A stretch of DNA of 64,000 nt from JAIBJN01 sp963802795 (GCA_963802795.1 CAWDJV010000002.1:124001-188000); one strand, 5' to 3'. Numbered from the stretch's first letter, positions 1 to 9,427 are shown. Made by a program: numbers and translations. The notes: generated by a model from the sequence alone, not told the origin.

Positions 1-207
1 GAGCCCGAGCTCGGCTTCGCGCCGGAGCTCGACTCGGCGCTCCGCGCGCTCAGCGCCGCCGAGCGGGAAGTCGTCGCGCTGCGGGTCGTTCTCGATCTGG
101 ACGCCGACTCGGCGGCGCGAGTCCTCGGCATCGGCAGGTCGGCCTGCTCGATGCGGCTCGCGCGGGCGCTCGAAAAGCTCGGGGCGGGGATCGAGGCCGT
201 TGCCTGA
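1..207 (+). CDS. RNA polymerase sigma factor, C-terminal fragment (region 4)
   Basis: Frame 1 is open from the window edge to a TGA at 205-207, so only the last 68 residues are present. They hold a region-4-like helix-turn-helix: the stretch LSAAEREVVALR followed by a second helix ending RSACSMRLARALEKLG, which is how sigma-70/ECF factors recognise the -35 box. The stop overlaps the TTG start of the next gene by 8 bases, so the two are translationally coupled. That partner looks like a membrane anti-sigma or stress protein, which fits an ECF sigma/regulator pair. The missing N-terminus prevents assignment to a group. Confidence 0.75.
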   Translation, partial: EPELGFAPELDSALRALSAAEREVVALRVVLDLDADSAARVLGIGRSACSMRLARALEKLGAGIEAVA

Positions 208-1411
208 TCTCATCGCTCCGGAGCGGGTCGAGGAGCTCCTCGGCGGCGCCCTGCCGGAAGACGAGCGCGAGGCTCGTCTCCAGGGCCTCGTACGGGAGCT
301 GCGCGCCGAGGCGCCGGCCGCACCCGAAGCGCTCCGCGAGCGGGTGCTCACACCAGCGGCGTCCCCTCCGCGCCGGCGGGTCTTGCCAAGCAACGGACGG
401 TTGCTTGGCCGGCTTCCTCGGCGACGCCTGGTGCTGTCGATCGCGCTCCCGCTCGTGGCGCTCGGGATGATCGGATCGGCGCTCGTGCTCGGAGGGGGAA
501 GCGCCTCGCGTGGAGACGAGTCGGACGCCCCGGCAGCCGCGGACATTGCTGAACCGGCCGCCGGCGAGGAAGCGCAGGTCGCGCCTTCGCAAACGACGCC
601 CGCGGCGGACGTCGAGCTCGAGTCGCAGGGCGATTCGCCGAGCAGGACGACGTTGGCCGGCGCGAGCGGCGACCCTGCCCTCGTCCCTCGCGGCCGGGCG
701 GTCGACGTCGACCTGTGGATGGAGCTGCGCCTCGGCGACGCCGACGAGCTCTCCGCCGCCGCCCGCGAGGCGATGAAGATCACGCGCGAGCTGGGCGGCT
801 GGGTCGCCGGCTCCGACGTCGACACGAAGGGCCGCGAGGGAACGTCCGAGCTCGAGCTGCGCGTGCCCGTCGGGCGGGTCGAGGACGCCGTCGTCGAGCT
901 CGCCGACCTCGGCACGGTCACGGGCCAGCGGGTCGAGACCGAGGACCTCCAGGCTGGGATCGATGCCCGCACGAGCCGGATCGAGCGCCTCGAGCGCTCC
1001 ATCCGCGTGCTCGAGCTCCGGCTCGAGAGCGGGACGCTCGATCCGGAAGAGGAGCTGCGGGTCAGGCTGGAGCTCGAGCGGCGGCGCAACGAGGCCGCCG
1101 ATCTCCGGCGCGCGAATCTCGGCGACCGCCGCGAAGCGGCGACCTCGGAGCTGACGCTCCTCCTGCACACCCGCGAGGCCGGAGCACCGCAGGACGAGGA
1201 CGAGGGCGGCGCCGCCGGCGCGGCGGGCGACGCACTCGAGCTCCTCGGCAAGGCCGGCGCGGTCGCGCTCTACCTGGCGATCGTCCTCAGCCCGATCCTG
1301 GCCCTCATCGCGCTCCTCTGGCTGGCCCTTCGCACACGCTCGCGCCGGGTCGAGACGCAACTCCTCGACCGTCCGGATCCCGCGGCGCCTCCTTCAGCTC
1401 CACCGGTCTGA
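200..1411 (+). CDS. DUF4349 domain membrane protein, putative anti-sigma-type partner
   Basis: 403 aa from a TTG start that overlaps the upstream sigma stop. Residues 1-75 are a charged cytoplasmic segment, 77-98 a membrane helix, then a low-complexity Ala/Glu linker. A DUF4349 region follows from about residue 165, with a long coiled-coil stretch rich in RIERLERS-type heptads, and a second membrane helix lies at about 352-377 before a short Arg-rich tail. DUF4349 proteins have no defined biochemical role. The N-terminal cytoplasmic part beside a sigma factor suggests it could restrain that factor, but I see no zinc-binding anti-sigma motif. Confidence 0.8.
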   Translation: MPDLIAPERVEELLGGALPEDEREARLQGLVRELRAEAPAAPEALRERVLTPAASPPRRRVLPSNGRLLGRLPRRRLVLSIALPLVALGMIGSALVLGGGSASRGDESDAPAAADIAEPAAGEEAQVAPSQTTPAADVELESQGDSPSRTTLAGASGDPALVPRGRAVDVDLWMELRLGDADELSAAAREAMKITRELGGWVAGSDVDTKGREGTSELELRVPVGRVEDAVVELADLGTVTGQRVETEDLQAGIDARTSRIERLERSIRVLELRLESGTLDPEEELRVRLELERRRNEAADLRRANLGDRREAATSELTLLLHTREAGAPQDEDEGGAAGAAGDALELLGKAGAVALYLAIVLSPILALIALLWLALRTRSRRVETQLLDRPDPAAPPSAPPV

Positions 1412-1431
1412 CACGACCCCTTTCGTGCGCC

Positions 1432-1461
1432 TTGACACAGGCCCTCTGATTGTCAGACAAT
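1432..1461 (+). promoter_or_regulatory. Promoter of the amidohydrolase gene with a palindromic operator over the -10
   Basis: TTGACA at 1432-1437 is followed after 18 bases by GACAAT (1456-1461). The -10 lies inside a perfect inverted repeat, ATTGTC-A-GACAAT at 1449-1461. The symmetry and position are those of a repressor operator, and the half-site resembles GntR-type sites. No regulator gene is adjacent, so the cognate factor is unknown. Confidence 0.5.
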
Positions 1462-1501
1462 CGGACGGTCGGTCAGTTGGGGAGACTCAGGAGGTGGGCA
1501 C

Positions 1502-3127
1502 ATGGCCGAGGACGTGCGGGAGGAGGCGTTCGACGGCAGCATCTCGCGTCGTGAGCTGCTGAAGGGCGCCGCCGCCGGAGCGGCGTTCGCCGCGGGCGGA
1601 GGAGCGCTGGTCGGGGCCGAGCGAGCTGGAGCGTCGGGGGGAGGGCAGTCGAACAACCCGGACGTGTGCGACGGGTCGCGCGACCTCATCCTCCACAACG
1701 GAAGGTTCGTGGACTACCGGGGAGTCGTCGCCGATGCGCTCACGGTCAAAGACGGCCGCATCGTCAAGGTCGGGAGGGGCAAGGACCTCGGTGACTGCAC
1801 CCGGAGGATCAATCTTCGCGGGCGGACGGCCATCCCCGGGCTCGTGGACTCGCACGCGCACTTCACGCGGACGGGCACGAACCCGGGCTACGAGACGCGC
1901 TGGATCGAGACGGTCTTCTCGATTGCGGAGCTCCAACAGGCTGTCGCTGATCGCGCCGCGACGATCCCGGCCGGCGCGTTCGTGACGGCCGCCGGCGGCT
2001 GGAACCAGAACCAGCTCGCCGAGGCGCGGCTCCCCACGCTGGCGGAGCTCGATGCCGCCACCTCGACGCGGGCCGTCTACCTGAACGGCCGCACGAACAC
2101 CCTCGGCGCGGCGTTCTTCGCGGGCTTCGGCATCACGACCGACCCCGTGACGGGCCAGGTCTCGTCAGCAGGCGGGGCAACGACCGCCCTTCGCACCGTC
2201 CAGACGTTCGAGGACAAGGTGCGAGGCACTGCGGACGCAATCGCGTTCGCGGCCGCCACCGGGCTCACGTCCATTCACGACACGAGCAACCTCACGGTGC
2301 AGCCTGCCGACTACGCGGTCATGAACACGCTCTACCAGCGCAGCGGCCGCAGCCTCGACGTCCGCATGCGGCATTACCGCTACTTCGGGGCCGAAGCCAC
2401 CATCGACCAGCTCCGGACGTACATGGATCCGATCTACCGCGAGATCGGGGACGAGACGTATCGGATCAACGGCGTCGGCGAGCAGATCGGGAGCGCGGAC
2501 AACTACCACGAGCACCTTCGCGCGGTCGCGGAGGCGGGTTGGCGGGACCAGCAGCACACGCTGTCCGCAGCCGATCACCCCCACCACTTCGAGACCATGA
2601 TCATGGTGGGCGAGGAGTTCGACATCGGCGACCTCCGCTGGTCGCTCGCGCACGTCCCGCTGGCCACCGAGGAGCAGATCCTCGCCCTCAAGGCCGTCGG
2701 GGCCGGCGTCACCATCCAGGACTTTTCCTACCTGGGCTCGAATCCGGGGGCGAACGCCCGCATGATCGTGGACAGCGGCATTCCGGTCGGCAGCGGCACC
2801 GACTCGACGAACGTGGCGCCGCTGAATCCGTGGCTGGGGATCTTCTACTGGACCACCGGCCGCAATCTCGCCGGCGTCCTCACGAACGGCGGGCGGACGA
2901 TCACCCGCCTCGAGGCGCTCAGGCTCAACACGATCGGCAGCGCGTGGTTCTCCGAGGAGGAGAACGACCTCGGCTCGTTCGAGGTCGGCAAGAAGTGCGA
3001 CCTCGCCGTCCTCTCGGAGAACTACCTCACGGTTCCGGACGATCGGCTCCGCAAGGTGACGTCCCTCCTCACCCTCCAGGGCGGCCGAGTCACACACGCC
3101 GCAGGTCCGTTCGCGGACCTCGCCTAG
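1502..3127 (+). CDS. Tat-exported amidohydrolase family 3 protein (YtcJ-like)
   Basis: 541 aa, ATG with AGGAGG upstream. The N-terminus carries a twin-arginine signal (SRRELLKG at 15-22 followed by an Ala/Gly-rich h-region), so export in folded form is likely. The mature part is an Amidohydrolase_3 fold: beta-sandwich start, GLVDSHAHF metal motif with His118 and His120, and a late GSGTDST segment that fits the terminal active-site Asp. Members hydrolyse amide or urea-like bonds, and the substrate here cannot be told. It is a single gene with its own promoter and a strong hairpin after it. Confidence 0.85.
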   Translation: MAEDVREEAFDGSISRRELLKGAAAGAAFAAGGGALVGAERAGASGGGQSNNPDVCDGSRDLILHNGRFVDYRGVVADALTVKDGRIVKVGRGKDLGDCTRRINLRGRTAIPGLVDSHAHFTRTGTNPGYETRWIETVFSIAELQQAVADRAATIPAGAFVTAAGGWNQNQLAEARLPTLAELDAATSTRAVYLNGRTNTLGAAFFAGFGITTDPVTGQVSSAGGATTALRTVQTFEDKVRGTADAIAFAAATGLTSIHDTSNLTVQPADYAVMNTLYQRSGRSLDVRMRHYRYFGAEATIDQLRTYMDPIYREIGDETYRINGVGEQIGSADNYHEHLRAVAEAGWRDQQHTLSAADHPHHFETMIMVGEEFDIGDLRWSLAHVPLATEEQILALKAVGAGVTIQDFSYLGSNPGANARMIVDSGIPVGSGTDSTNVAPLNPWLGIFYWTTGRNLAGVLTNGGRTITRLEALRLNTIGSAWFSEEENDLGSFEVGKKCDLAVLSENYLTVPDDRLRKVTSLLTLQGGRVTHAAGPFADLA

Positions 3128-3135
3128 TCAGCCTG

Positions 3136-3167
3136 CGCCGGCCCCGGGCACCCTCCCGGGGCCGGCG
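3136..3167 (+). terminator. Strong GC hairpin after the amidohydrolase gene
   Basis: A perfect 13-bp stem (CGCCGGCCCCGGG and its complement) closes a 6-nt loop nine bases after the stop codon. There is no T-run, which is common for terminator hairpins in high-GC actinobacteria. Confidence 0.6.
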
Positions 3168-3202
3168 GGCAGGCAGGCCGGTCGGTCCGTCAGAATCTCC
3201 TC

Positions 3203-4405
3203 ATGGCCGTCGAGCCGGGCCTTCGGAGCTGGGACGCGCTGTTCGCGGCGCGCACGCGCGGGGGCGCGGGCGAGGGGCTGCTCCAGATCCTCGCGCTCGC
3301 CGGCGCCACCGACGTGATCTCGTTCGCCGGCGGCTTCCCCGACCCGGCGACCTTTCCGGGCCCGGTGCTCGCCGAGATCCTGCGGGAGCTGGCCGAGCGG
3401 GGCGACGCGTCGCCGTTCCAGTACGCGCCGACCGAGGGACTGTCCGGGCCGCGGGACTTCCTGGCCGGCCGGCTCGAGCAGCTGGAGGGCAGGCGCCCCG
3501 GCGAAGCCGAGCTGCTGGTGACGAGCGGGACGATCGAGGCGCTCGAGCTCGTCGGCAAGGCGCTCGTCGACCGCGGCGACCGGGTGCTCGTCGAGGCGCC
3601 GACCTACCTCGGCGCGATCATGTCGTTCCAGAGCTTCGAGGCGCGCGTCGAAGGCGTCCCGTTGGACGAGGATGGGCTCGCCGTCGACGAGCTGGAGCGC
3701 GTCCTGGCCTCCGGCCCGGCTCCCAAGCTCCTCTACACGATCCCCGACTTCCAGAACCCGGCCGGGGTGAGCCTCTCCGCCGAGCGGCGAGAGGCGCTCG
3801 TCGAGGTCGCCCGACGCCACGGTCTCCTGGTCGTCGAGGACGTCGCCTACCGGGAGCTATCCTTCGGCGAAGAGCGGCCTGCGAGCCTCTGGAGCCTCGC
3901 CCCCGACGTCGTCGTCCAGGCGGGGACGTTCTCGAAGACCTTCTTTCCCGGTGTCCGGCTGGGCTGGGCTGCGGGACCCGCGGACGTCGTCGCCAAGCTC
4001 GTCTGGGCAAAGCAGCTCACCGACCAGTGTGCGGGCGCGCTGGGGCAGCGGCTCCTCGAGGAGTACGGCCGCCGCGGGCACCTGGACGAGCAGATCGAGC
4101 GGTCGCGCCGGCTCTACCGGTCGCGCCGTGACGCGCTCCTCGCGGCGCTCGAGCGAGAAGTCGGCGACGGCCGGACGACCTGGACGCGACCGGAGGGAGG
4201 CTTCTTCGCCTGGCTCGAGCTACCGGCCGGCGCGGATTCCGTCGCGACCGCGGGCCGGGCGCTCGAGGCCGGCGTGGCGGTCGTCCCGGGGCCGCCCTTC
4301 TTCTCGGACGGAGGCGGGGAGCGAAACGTGCGCCTCTCCTTCAGCCGAGCCTCCGAGCAGGAGATCGACGAGGGCGTGGCCAGGCTGGGCGTCCTTCTCG
4401 GCTAG
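3203..4405 (+). CDS. PLP-dependent aminotransferase class I/II (2-aminoadipate aminotransferase/LysN-like)
   Basis: 400 aa, full length for fold-type I aminotransferases. The PLP lysine is Lys245 in TFSKTFFPG; TSGTIEALELV (about 108-118) binds the phosphate, and YTIPDFQNPAG (about 178-188) is the typical cofactor and substrate loop of the LysN/MocR-like subgroup. That subgroup transfers amino groups from 2-aminoadipate, aromatic or branched amino acids, and the substrate is not resolved. No Shine-Dalgarno is visible. CAGAAT lies at 3191-3196, six bases before the ATG, so the mRNA may be leaderless. Its stop overlaps the stop of the convergent lipoprotein gene. Confidence 0.87.
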   Translation: MAVEPGLRSWDALFAARTRGGAGEGLLQILALAGATDVISFAGGFPDPATFPGPVLAEILRELAERGDASPFQYAPTEGLSGPRDFLAGRLEQLEGRRPGEAELLVTSGTIEALELVGKALVDRGDRVLVEAPTYLGAIMSFQSFEARVEGVPLDEDGLAVDELERVLASGPAPKLLYTIPDFQNPAGVSLSAERREALVEVARRHGLLVVEDVAYRELSFGEERPASLWSLAPDVVVQAGTFSKTFFPGVRLGWAAGPADVVAKLVWAKQLTDQCAGALGQRLLEEYGRRGHLDEQIERSRRLYRSRRDALLAALEREVGDGRTTWTRPEGGFFAWLELPAGADSVATAGRALEAGVAVVPGPPFFSDGGGERNVRLSFSRASEQEIDEGVARLGVLLG

Positions 4406-4827
4406 ACGTCCTCGATCACCTGGATCTCGTCCGCGCAGTCCTTCGCGGGCGCCTCGCGGCAGGGCGCGGCCCGAGCGTCCTCCCAGACCGCCGCGAAGGC
4501 GCGGTAGCCCTCGCGCCCGAGCTCGACGAGGATCCCGTCCCGGCGGGGCTCCCGGGAGACGACCTCCCAGCCTGCCGCCCGAGCGGCCTCCTCCAGCGCG
4601 TCCGCCCGCTCCCTCTCGGGGAGGTCGCTCGTGAAGAACACCCGCGCGCACGAGGGGTTGCCGGCGATCTGGGGGCACGCTCCCTCGCTCGTCTCCACGA
4701 TCTCGGCGCCGGCCGGGACGAGCTCCTCACCGACGTCTCCGAGCTGCTCCCTGTCGGACGAGTCGGCTGCCGAGCACCCCGCGAGGATGGCGGCCGCGAG
4801 GCTGAGCGCGGGGAGTGCACGGAGCAT
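4402..4827 (-). CDS. Small secreted lipoprotein, hypothetical
   Basis: 141 aa. I chose the ATG at 4827 because GGAG sits nine bases upstream and the reading then begins directly with a lipoprotein signal (MLRALPALS...ILAGC, lipid Cys18); longer in-frame starts add an Arg-rich extension before the signal. The mature protein has four further Cys residues (two near CPQIAGNPSC, two in the last 20 residues) that could form disulfides. No domain recognised. It follows the mscS gene in the same direction after 54 bases. Confidence 0.7.
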   Translation of the reverse strand: MLRALPALSLAAAILAGCSAADSSDREQLGDVGEELVPAGAEIVETSEGACPQIAGNPSCARVFFTSDLPERERADALEEAARAAGWEVVSREPRRDGILVELGREGYRAFAAVWEDARAAPCREAPAKDCADEIQVIEDV

Positions 4828-4881
4828 GCTGATCTCCATCGTGCCGCGCCTCGCGGGCACCTGCTGGATCGAGCGCGAAAG

Positions 4882-5842
4882 CTACGGGACGCCGACGAAC
4901 GGCCGCCGCGAGCGCGAGACGCTGCCGCGGTTCGCCGCGCTCGCCCGCGCGAAGCTCCAGGAGGCGCGCTCGTCCACTGCGAGCGTGACGGGCCCGTGGA
5001 CGATCAGAGCCTCGGTCGCCTGCTCCTTGAGCAGGTCGGCGAAGAACCCCTCGACGAGCCACTCCCGACCGGGCGCGACCGTCGCGCGCATCCGAATTCG
5101 GGTGAGGTTGTGCGAGAGCTCGTCCACGTGCTCGACCCACGGCCGGCGGACGAAGGTCGTCGGTCCGATCGGGGAGGATGGAGGCGACGTCGGAGACGAG
5201 CCGCTCGCCGTCCTCGCGGTTGCTCACGAAGAGCTCGATCGCCAGCTCCTTGACGCCGCGGGGGAGCACCCGGACCGCCTGGATCTGGGAGTTGTGGATG
5301 TGGATCACCTCACCCGTCACGGCGCGCAGGCGCGTCCGCCGCAGCGAGACGTCGTCGACGACCCCCTGGAGCTCGAGGCCGGCGTGGACGACGACCGTGT
5401 CGCCGACCGAGAACCAGCGCTCCGTGAACATCGTCACGCCGGCGATGATGTCCATGAGGATCCGCTGGGCGGCGAAGCCGGCCACGATGATGGCGAAGGA
5501 CGCGCCGGCGATCGCCGTCAGCCGGTCGACGCCGCCCGTGAGCTGGGCGAGCGAGAGGACGATGGCCGCGCCGACGGCGACGTAGATGATCGCGGCGCGG
5601 ATGAGCGAGACCGCGGTCTCGCGCCGCTTCAGGTTGGCCATCTTTCCGGTCGCCTCGAGGTCGCTCGAGCTGTGCCGCCTGTCGTGCCAGACGAGCACAC
5701 GCGTGGCGAGCCAGCCGCTCGAGCGCGCGACGAGCCACGCCAGCACGAAGAGTGCGACGATGACGACGAGCCGCCCGAAGGGTGGATAGAGCGGCGTCCT
5801 CGAGTTGAGAAGATCGACGAGTGGATCGAGCATGCCTACCAT
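4882..5842 (-). pseudogene. MscS-family small-conductance mechanosensitive channel, frameshifted
   Basis: The first ~220 residues show three membrane helices, the glycine/alanine-rich pore helix (GASFAIIVAGFAAQ) and the MscS beta domain (WFSVGDTVVV, then a loop ending IHIHNSQI). After ILPDRTDD the frame is lost. Removing one base from the G4 run at 5171-5174 restores a continuous reading (FVRRPWVEHVDEL onward) to a stop at 4882. The span is 3n+1 bases, consistent with one inserted base. Intact, it would be a ~319-aa channel releasing solutes under hypo-osmotic shock. A sequencing error is as likely as a real mutation. Confidence 0.8.
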
Positions 5843-5900
5843 CCACCGTAACGACGGGCCCCAAGCTCAGTCTCCCGTCCGGCCCGGTCCTGACGCGAGC

Positions 5901-6704
5901 TTAATCTCGGCCCGTGCCGGCGCACGTTTCGGAGTCCGGGCAGCGGGCGATGACGCGCACCGAGGGGACGACTCCCGCCGTGCGGCGGAGCTGGATGAGG
6001 ACCGCCGCGGCGTTGTTCGAGTAGTCGCTCTCCTCGAGCGCGCGCTCGGGATTCGCGCGGTGGACGAGCACGTACCGGCCGGCCTGGACCGTCGTGACGT
6101 CGACGAACTGGCCTTCGAGCTCGGGGACGTAGTCGTCGCCGTAGCCCGGTGAGATTCCCTCTCGAACGCTCAGGAGCCCCGGCTCGCCGCGGCCGCACTC
6201 CTCGGTCCAGACGGGCCGCTCGGGCTCGTTCTCGAGCCGGCGGGCCCGGTTCGGGTCGTAGCGGTCGCCGAGGCAGAAGCCCATCTTCTCGTCGGGCTGG
6301 ACGGGCCGTCCGTCGGCCGCCCGGTGGAGCTCGTAGCGGGCGAAGTCCAGCAGGTGCCAGTGCGCGTGCGTCTTCGAGCTGACGTAGCGGAGCTCGCCGT
6401 CGACACTGCGCATCCTCGCCGTTCCGTCTTCCCGGCGCACGAGCTGGCCGACGTCCATCGCAGTGGTCGAGCGACTCGGGCGCTCGCCCTCGACGATCAG
6501 GGGGCCTCTCCCGACGTTGTCGACTGCAGAGCCGAAGACGAGCCGATACGTGTCCCCGACCTGGCGGATGGAGAGCGACGACGGCGCCGCCTGGTCGAGG
6601 TCGGGGAGGAGCTCCGCGGGACCGTCGTCACGAAGCAGGAGGAGGCCGGCGGCGCCGAGCCCGACCCCGGTGACCGCGACGGCGAGCGCGAGCAGCCGGC
6701 GCAC
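5901..6704 (-). CDS. Lysyl-oxidase-like secreted/membrane-anchored copper protein
   Basis: 267 aa. An N-terminal signal or anchor helix (about 3-25) precedes a domain matching bacterial members of the lysyl oxidase family (PF01186). The copper-binding triplet is visible as KTHAHWH (His113, His115, His117), followed by LLDFARYEL as in the family. Eukaryotic enzymes oxidise lysine amines to aldehydes, while bacterial substrates are mostly unknown. It lies 10 bases downstream of the GGDEF gene on the same strand and is probably cotranscribed with it. Confidence 0.8.
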   Translation of the reverse strand: MRRLLALAVAVTGVGLGAAGLLLLRDDGPAELLPDLDQAAPSSLSIRQVGDTYRLVFGSAVDNVGRGPLIVEGERPSRSTTAMDVGQLVRREDGTARMRSVDGELRYVSSKTHAHWHLLDFARYELHRAADGRPVQPDEKMGFCLGDRYDPNRARRLENEPERPVWTEECGRGEPGLLSVREGISPGYGDDYVPELEGQFVDVTTVQAGRYVLVHRANPERALEESDYSNNAAAVLIQLRRTAGVVPSVRVIARCPDSETCAGTGRD

Positions 6705-6713
6705 GCCCTCAGA

Positions 6714-8420
6714 TCACCCTCGAGTGGCCACGACCCTGTTCTTCCCCGCCGCTTTCGCGCGGTAGAGAGCGGCGTCGGCGTCGGCGAGGAGCTCCTCGGA
6801 GTTTCCGGCAGCCGGGAAGGACGAGACGCCGAAGCTGGCGGTCACCGGCGGCCGGTCGCCGCCGATCTCCGGGATGCGCAGGCGAAGGAGCGCCGCCTGG
6901 AGGCGGCGGGCGAGCTGCTCGCCGCCCTCGAGGCCCGTCTCGGGCAAGAGGACCGCGAACTCCTCCCCGCCGTAGCGCGCCGGAACGTCGAAGTCGCGGA
7001 CGTTCTCGCGCAGGACATCGGCGAAGCCCCGCAACACGACGTCGCCGATCTGGTGGCCATAGCGGTCGTTGATCTTCTTGAAGTCGTCGAGGTCGGCGAG
7101 CACGAGCGAAAGCGGGTCGCCGAACCGCTCGGCGCGCCGCACCTCGACCGCGAGGGTCTCCGTGAAGCGGCGGCGATTGGCGAGCTGTGTCAGCTCGTCG
7201 GTGATCGCCTGGCGCTTCACGGCGCGGTGGAGCCGCTCGTTCTCGATCGCGATCGACGCCTGCGCGGCGAGCCAGTGGGCGAGCTGTTCCGACTCCCCTT
7301 CGAAGGAGCCGCCCTTCGGCGGGTAGAGCAGGAGCCGGCCGATGCCCTCCTCGTTCGAGCCGAGCGGAAGGTCGAGCGGCTTCCCACCCTCTTCGGGCTT
7401 TCCCGCGCGCACGACCTCCATCCCGCCGCTCACGAGCCGGGCTCCCATCGCGCCCGTGGCCTCGATCGCGCTCTGGAGGATCACCGGCAGGAGCGCTTCC
7501 GGATCGTGTGTCGCGGCGAGCGCCTCGCCGACGAGCGCGACGGCCTCGCGGACCCGGCGCTCGTCGGCGGGCGAGCGGGCGTCCCGTGCGCGCCGGTCCG
7601 ACGCGACCTCCTCGACTGCCTCCGCCTCGCCTCCCTGCCGCCGGACGGCCCACGCGATCGTCCAGCCCAGCAGGAGGGCCAGCCCGACCGTCGCGAGGGC
7701 CGCGAGGAACGCCCGACGCCGCGTGTCGTCGACCGCCGTCTGGAGCGGTGCGTCCGACGCGAGGGCGGCGAGCCGGACGTCCGTGTCTTCGAGGAGCGGC
7801 GCCGAGACGAACCGAAACGTCTCGTCCCCTTCTCGGGCGCTCCCCTGGTCGGCCGCGGGGATCGCCGCGCCAGGCTCGAGATCGTTCGAGGCCGCGAGCG
7901 TCTGCGTCCCCTGTGCGACCGCGAGAATGTCCTCGTCGAGCAGCCCTGCGGCCCGGCCGAGCCGCTCGAGGAGCGGTTCGTCGAGGGGAACGCCGACGAC
8001 GACCCGGCCGATCGAGTCGCCCTGATCGTCGAGGACGTCCACGGCTCGACTGGCCTCCCAGGAATCGCGGCCCGCCAGGAGCGTGTCGCCCGCCACGAGC
8101 CCGATGCCCTCCTCGGAGCGGGCGATCCTGGCTGCCTCGGCCTGGTCGCCGTCGGCGAGGGCGCGCTGGATGCGCTCGGAGGCCGCGAGGCGCTCCGCGC
8201 GAAGCTGTGCGTCGCCGAGCACGTCGGAGAACTCCTCGCTCCCGACGCGCAGGTTCGTGGCGAGGCGCGAGTCGATCCTGTCGACCTCCCGGCGCTCTGT
8301 GATCTCACCGGCGACCCAGGTGGCGACGACGACCACGAGCGCGCCGAGGAGCAGCGCCCAAAGGGCCAACGCGAGCGGACCGCGGGCCGCTCGCGGTGCA
8401 ATTCTCGCCAGCGTTGCCAT
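6714..8420 (-). CDS. Membrane sensor diguanylate cyclase (extracytoplasmic sensor + GAF + GGDEF)
   Basis: 568 aa. Helix at about 15-37, an extracytoplasmic sensor of about 200 residues resembling a CACHE-type domain, a second helix at about 238-259, a GAF-like segment (about 300-395), then a GGDEF domain with the active-site motif GGEEF at 484-488. It should make cyclic di-GMP from two GTP in response to an external ligand. An RxxD inhibitory I-site is not obvious before GGEEF. The gene precedes the lysyl oxidase-like gene in a probable two-gene unit. Confidence 0.87.
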   Translation of the reverse strand: MATLARIAPRAARGPLALALWALLLGALVVVVATWVAGEITERREVDRIDSRLATNLRVGSEEFSDVLGDAQLRAERLAASERIQRALADGDQAEAARIARSEEGIGLVAGDTLLAGRDSWEASRAVDVLDDQGDSIGRVVVGVPLDEPLLERLGRAAGLLDEDILAVAQGTQTLAASNDLEPGAAIPAADQGSAREGDETFRFVSAPLLEDTDVRLAALASDAPLQTAVDDTRRRAFLAALATVGLALLLGWTIAWAVRRQGGEAEAVEEVASDRRARDARSPADERRVREAVALVGEALAATHDPEALLPVILQSAIEATGAMGARLVSGGMEVVRAGKPEEGGKPLDLPLGSNEEGIGRLLLYPPKGGSFEGESEQLAHWLAAQASIAIENERLHRAVKRQAITDELTQLANRRRFTETLAVEVRRAERFGDPLSLVLADLDDFKKINDRYGHQIGDVVLRGFADVLRENVRDFDVPARYGGEEFAVLLPETGLEGGEQLARRLQAALLRLRIPEIGGDRPPVTASFGVSSFPAAGNSEELLADADAALYRAKAAGKNRVVATRG

Positions 8421-8464
8421 CGAACCTTCCTCTCGACTCGTAGTCTAGTGCGCCTTCGGGCGCG

Positions 8465-9404
8465 CTAGAACGTCGCCTCGCGTACGCCGGTGGCGATCAG
8501 GAGGAGGATGAAGGCGGCGAGGGCCAGGCGGTAGACGACGAACACCGAGTAGTTGTGCCTGCGGACGTAGCCGAGGAGCCCCCAGATGGCGACCAGGCCG
8601 CTCGCGGCCGACGCGAGCATGCCGACGACGAAGGGCCCGGCCGACCCGGACGGCAGGTCGCCGAGGATCACCTCGTTGACGCCCTTCCCAGAGGGACGCG
8701 CCGAACACGATCGGAACGAGGAGGAGAAAGGAGAAGCGCGCGGCCGAGTCGCGATCGAGGCCGAGGAATCTTGCCGCTGTGATGGTGATTCCGGACCGCG
8801 AGACGCCCGGCATGAGCGCGAGGCTCTGCGCGAAGCCGACGGCGACTGCCGTGCCCAGCCCAAGGTCGCTCATCTCGCGGCGCGGCGGCGTCCGGTCCGC
8901 GACCCAGAGGAGCACGCCGAAGACCGCGAGGAAGATCGCGATCTGCCACGGTTCCCCCAGGTTCTCGGCGATGAAGCTCTCGCCGAGAGCTCCGATCACA
9001 GCCGCGGGGACGGTCGCGACGGCCACGAACCAGGCGATGCGCTCGTCCTGTGTCTCGATCCGTCGCCGGCGCACGCTGTCGACCCAGGCCCGGATCAGCT
9101 TGACGATGTCGGTCCAGAAGTAGGTGACCACCGCGGCGAGAGTGCCGACATGCAGGGCGACGTCGAAGGTCTGGTTGAACTCGTCGTGAGTCTCGAGGTA
9201 GTCCCAGTCGAAGAGCCAGGGGACGAGGATGAGATGACCCGACGACGAGATCGGCAGCAGCTCGGTGAAGCCCTGGACGAGGCCGAGGACGAGCGCCTGC
9301 CAGTCGGGCAGCACGCCGGGCTCCTCGCCCACCTGGGCGAGGGTCAGGACGACGGCGACGGCAAGGGCCGCGCCGGCGACGACAAGGATGCCGACGCGAC
9401 GCAT
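8465..9404 (-). pseudogene. uppP: Undecaprenyl-diphosphatase UppP (BacA), frameshifted near the C-terminus
   Basis: Both BacA/UppP signatures are present: QGFTELLPISSSGHL and the later MPGVSRSG, set in a multi-helix membrane protein. The enzyme recycles undecaprenyl diphosphate for cell-wall synthesis and its loss or gain affects bacitracin resistance. After FGASLWEG the frame changes; dropping one base from the CCC run near 8688-8690 (plus strand) joins VNEVILGDLPSG and the last transmembrane segments through to the stop at 8465. The span is 3n+1, so a single inserted base explains it, probably a sequencing error because the rest is well conserved. Confidence 0.85.
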
Positions 9405-9427
9405 GGACGGGTTATCGTAGGGACCCG

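Noticed and set aside
5160..5180. Programmed ribosomal frameshifting in mscS
   Set aside because: No slippery heptamer with a downstream structure is evident, and eleven other genes show the same kind of isolated indel, so error or decay is simpler.
6324..8468. 714-aa plus-strand open frame
   Set aside because: It is the antisense shadow of the GGDEF gene and the lysyl oxidase-like gene start; it is Arg/Glu-rich with no domain, while the minus strand has clear motifs.
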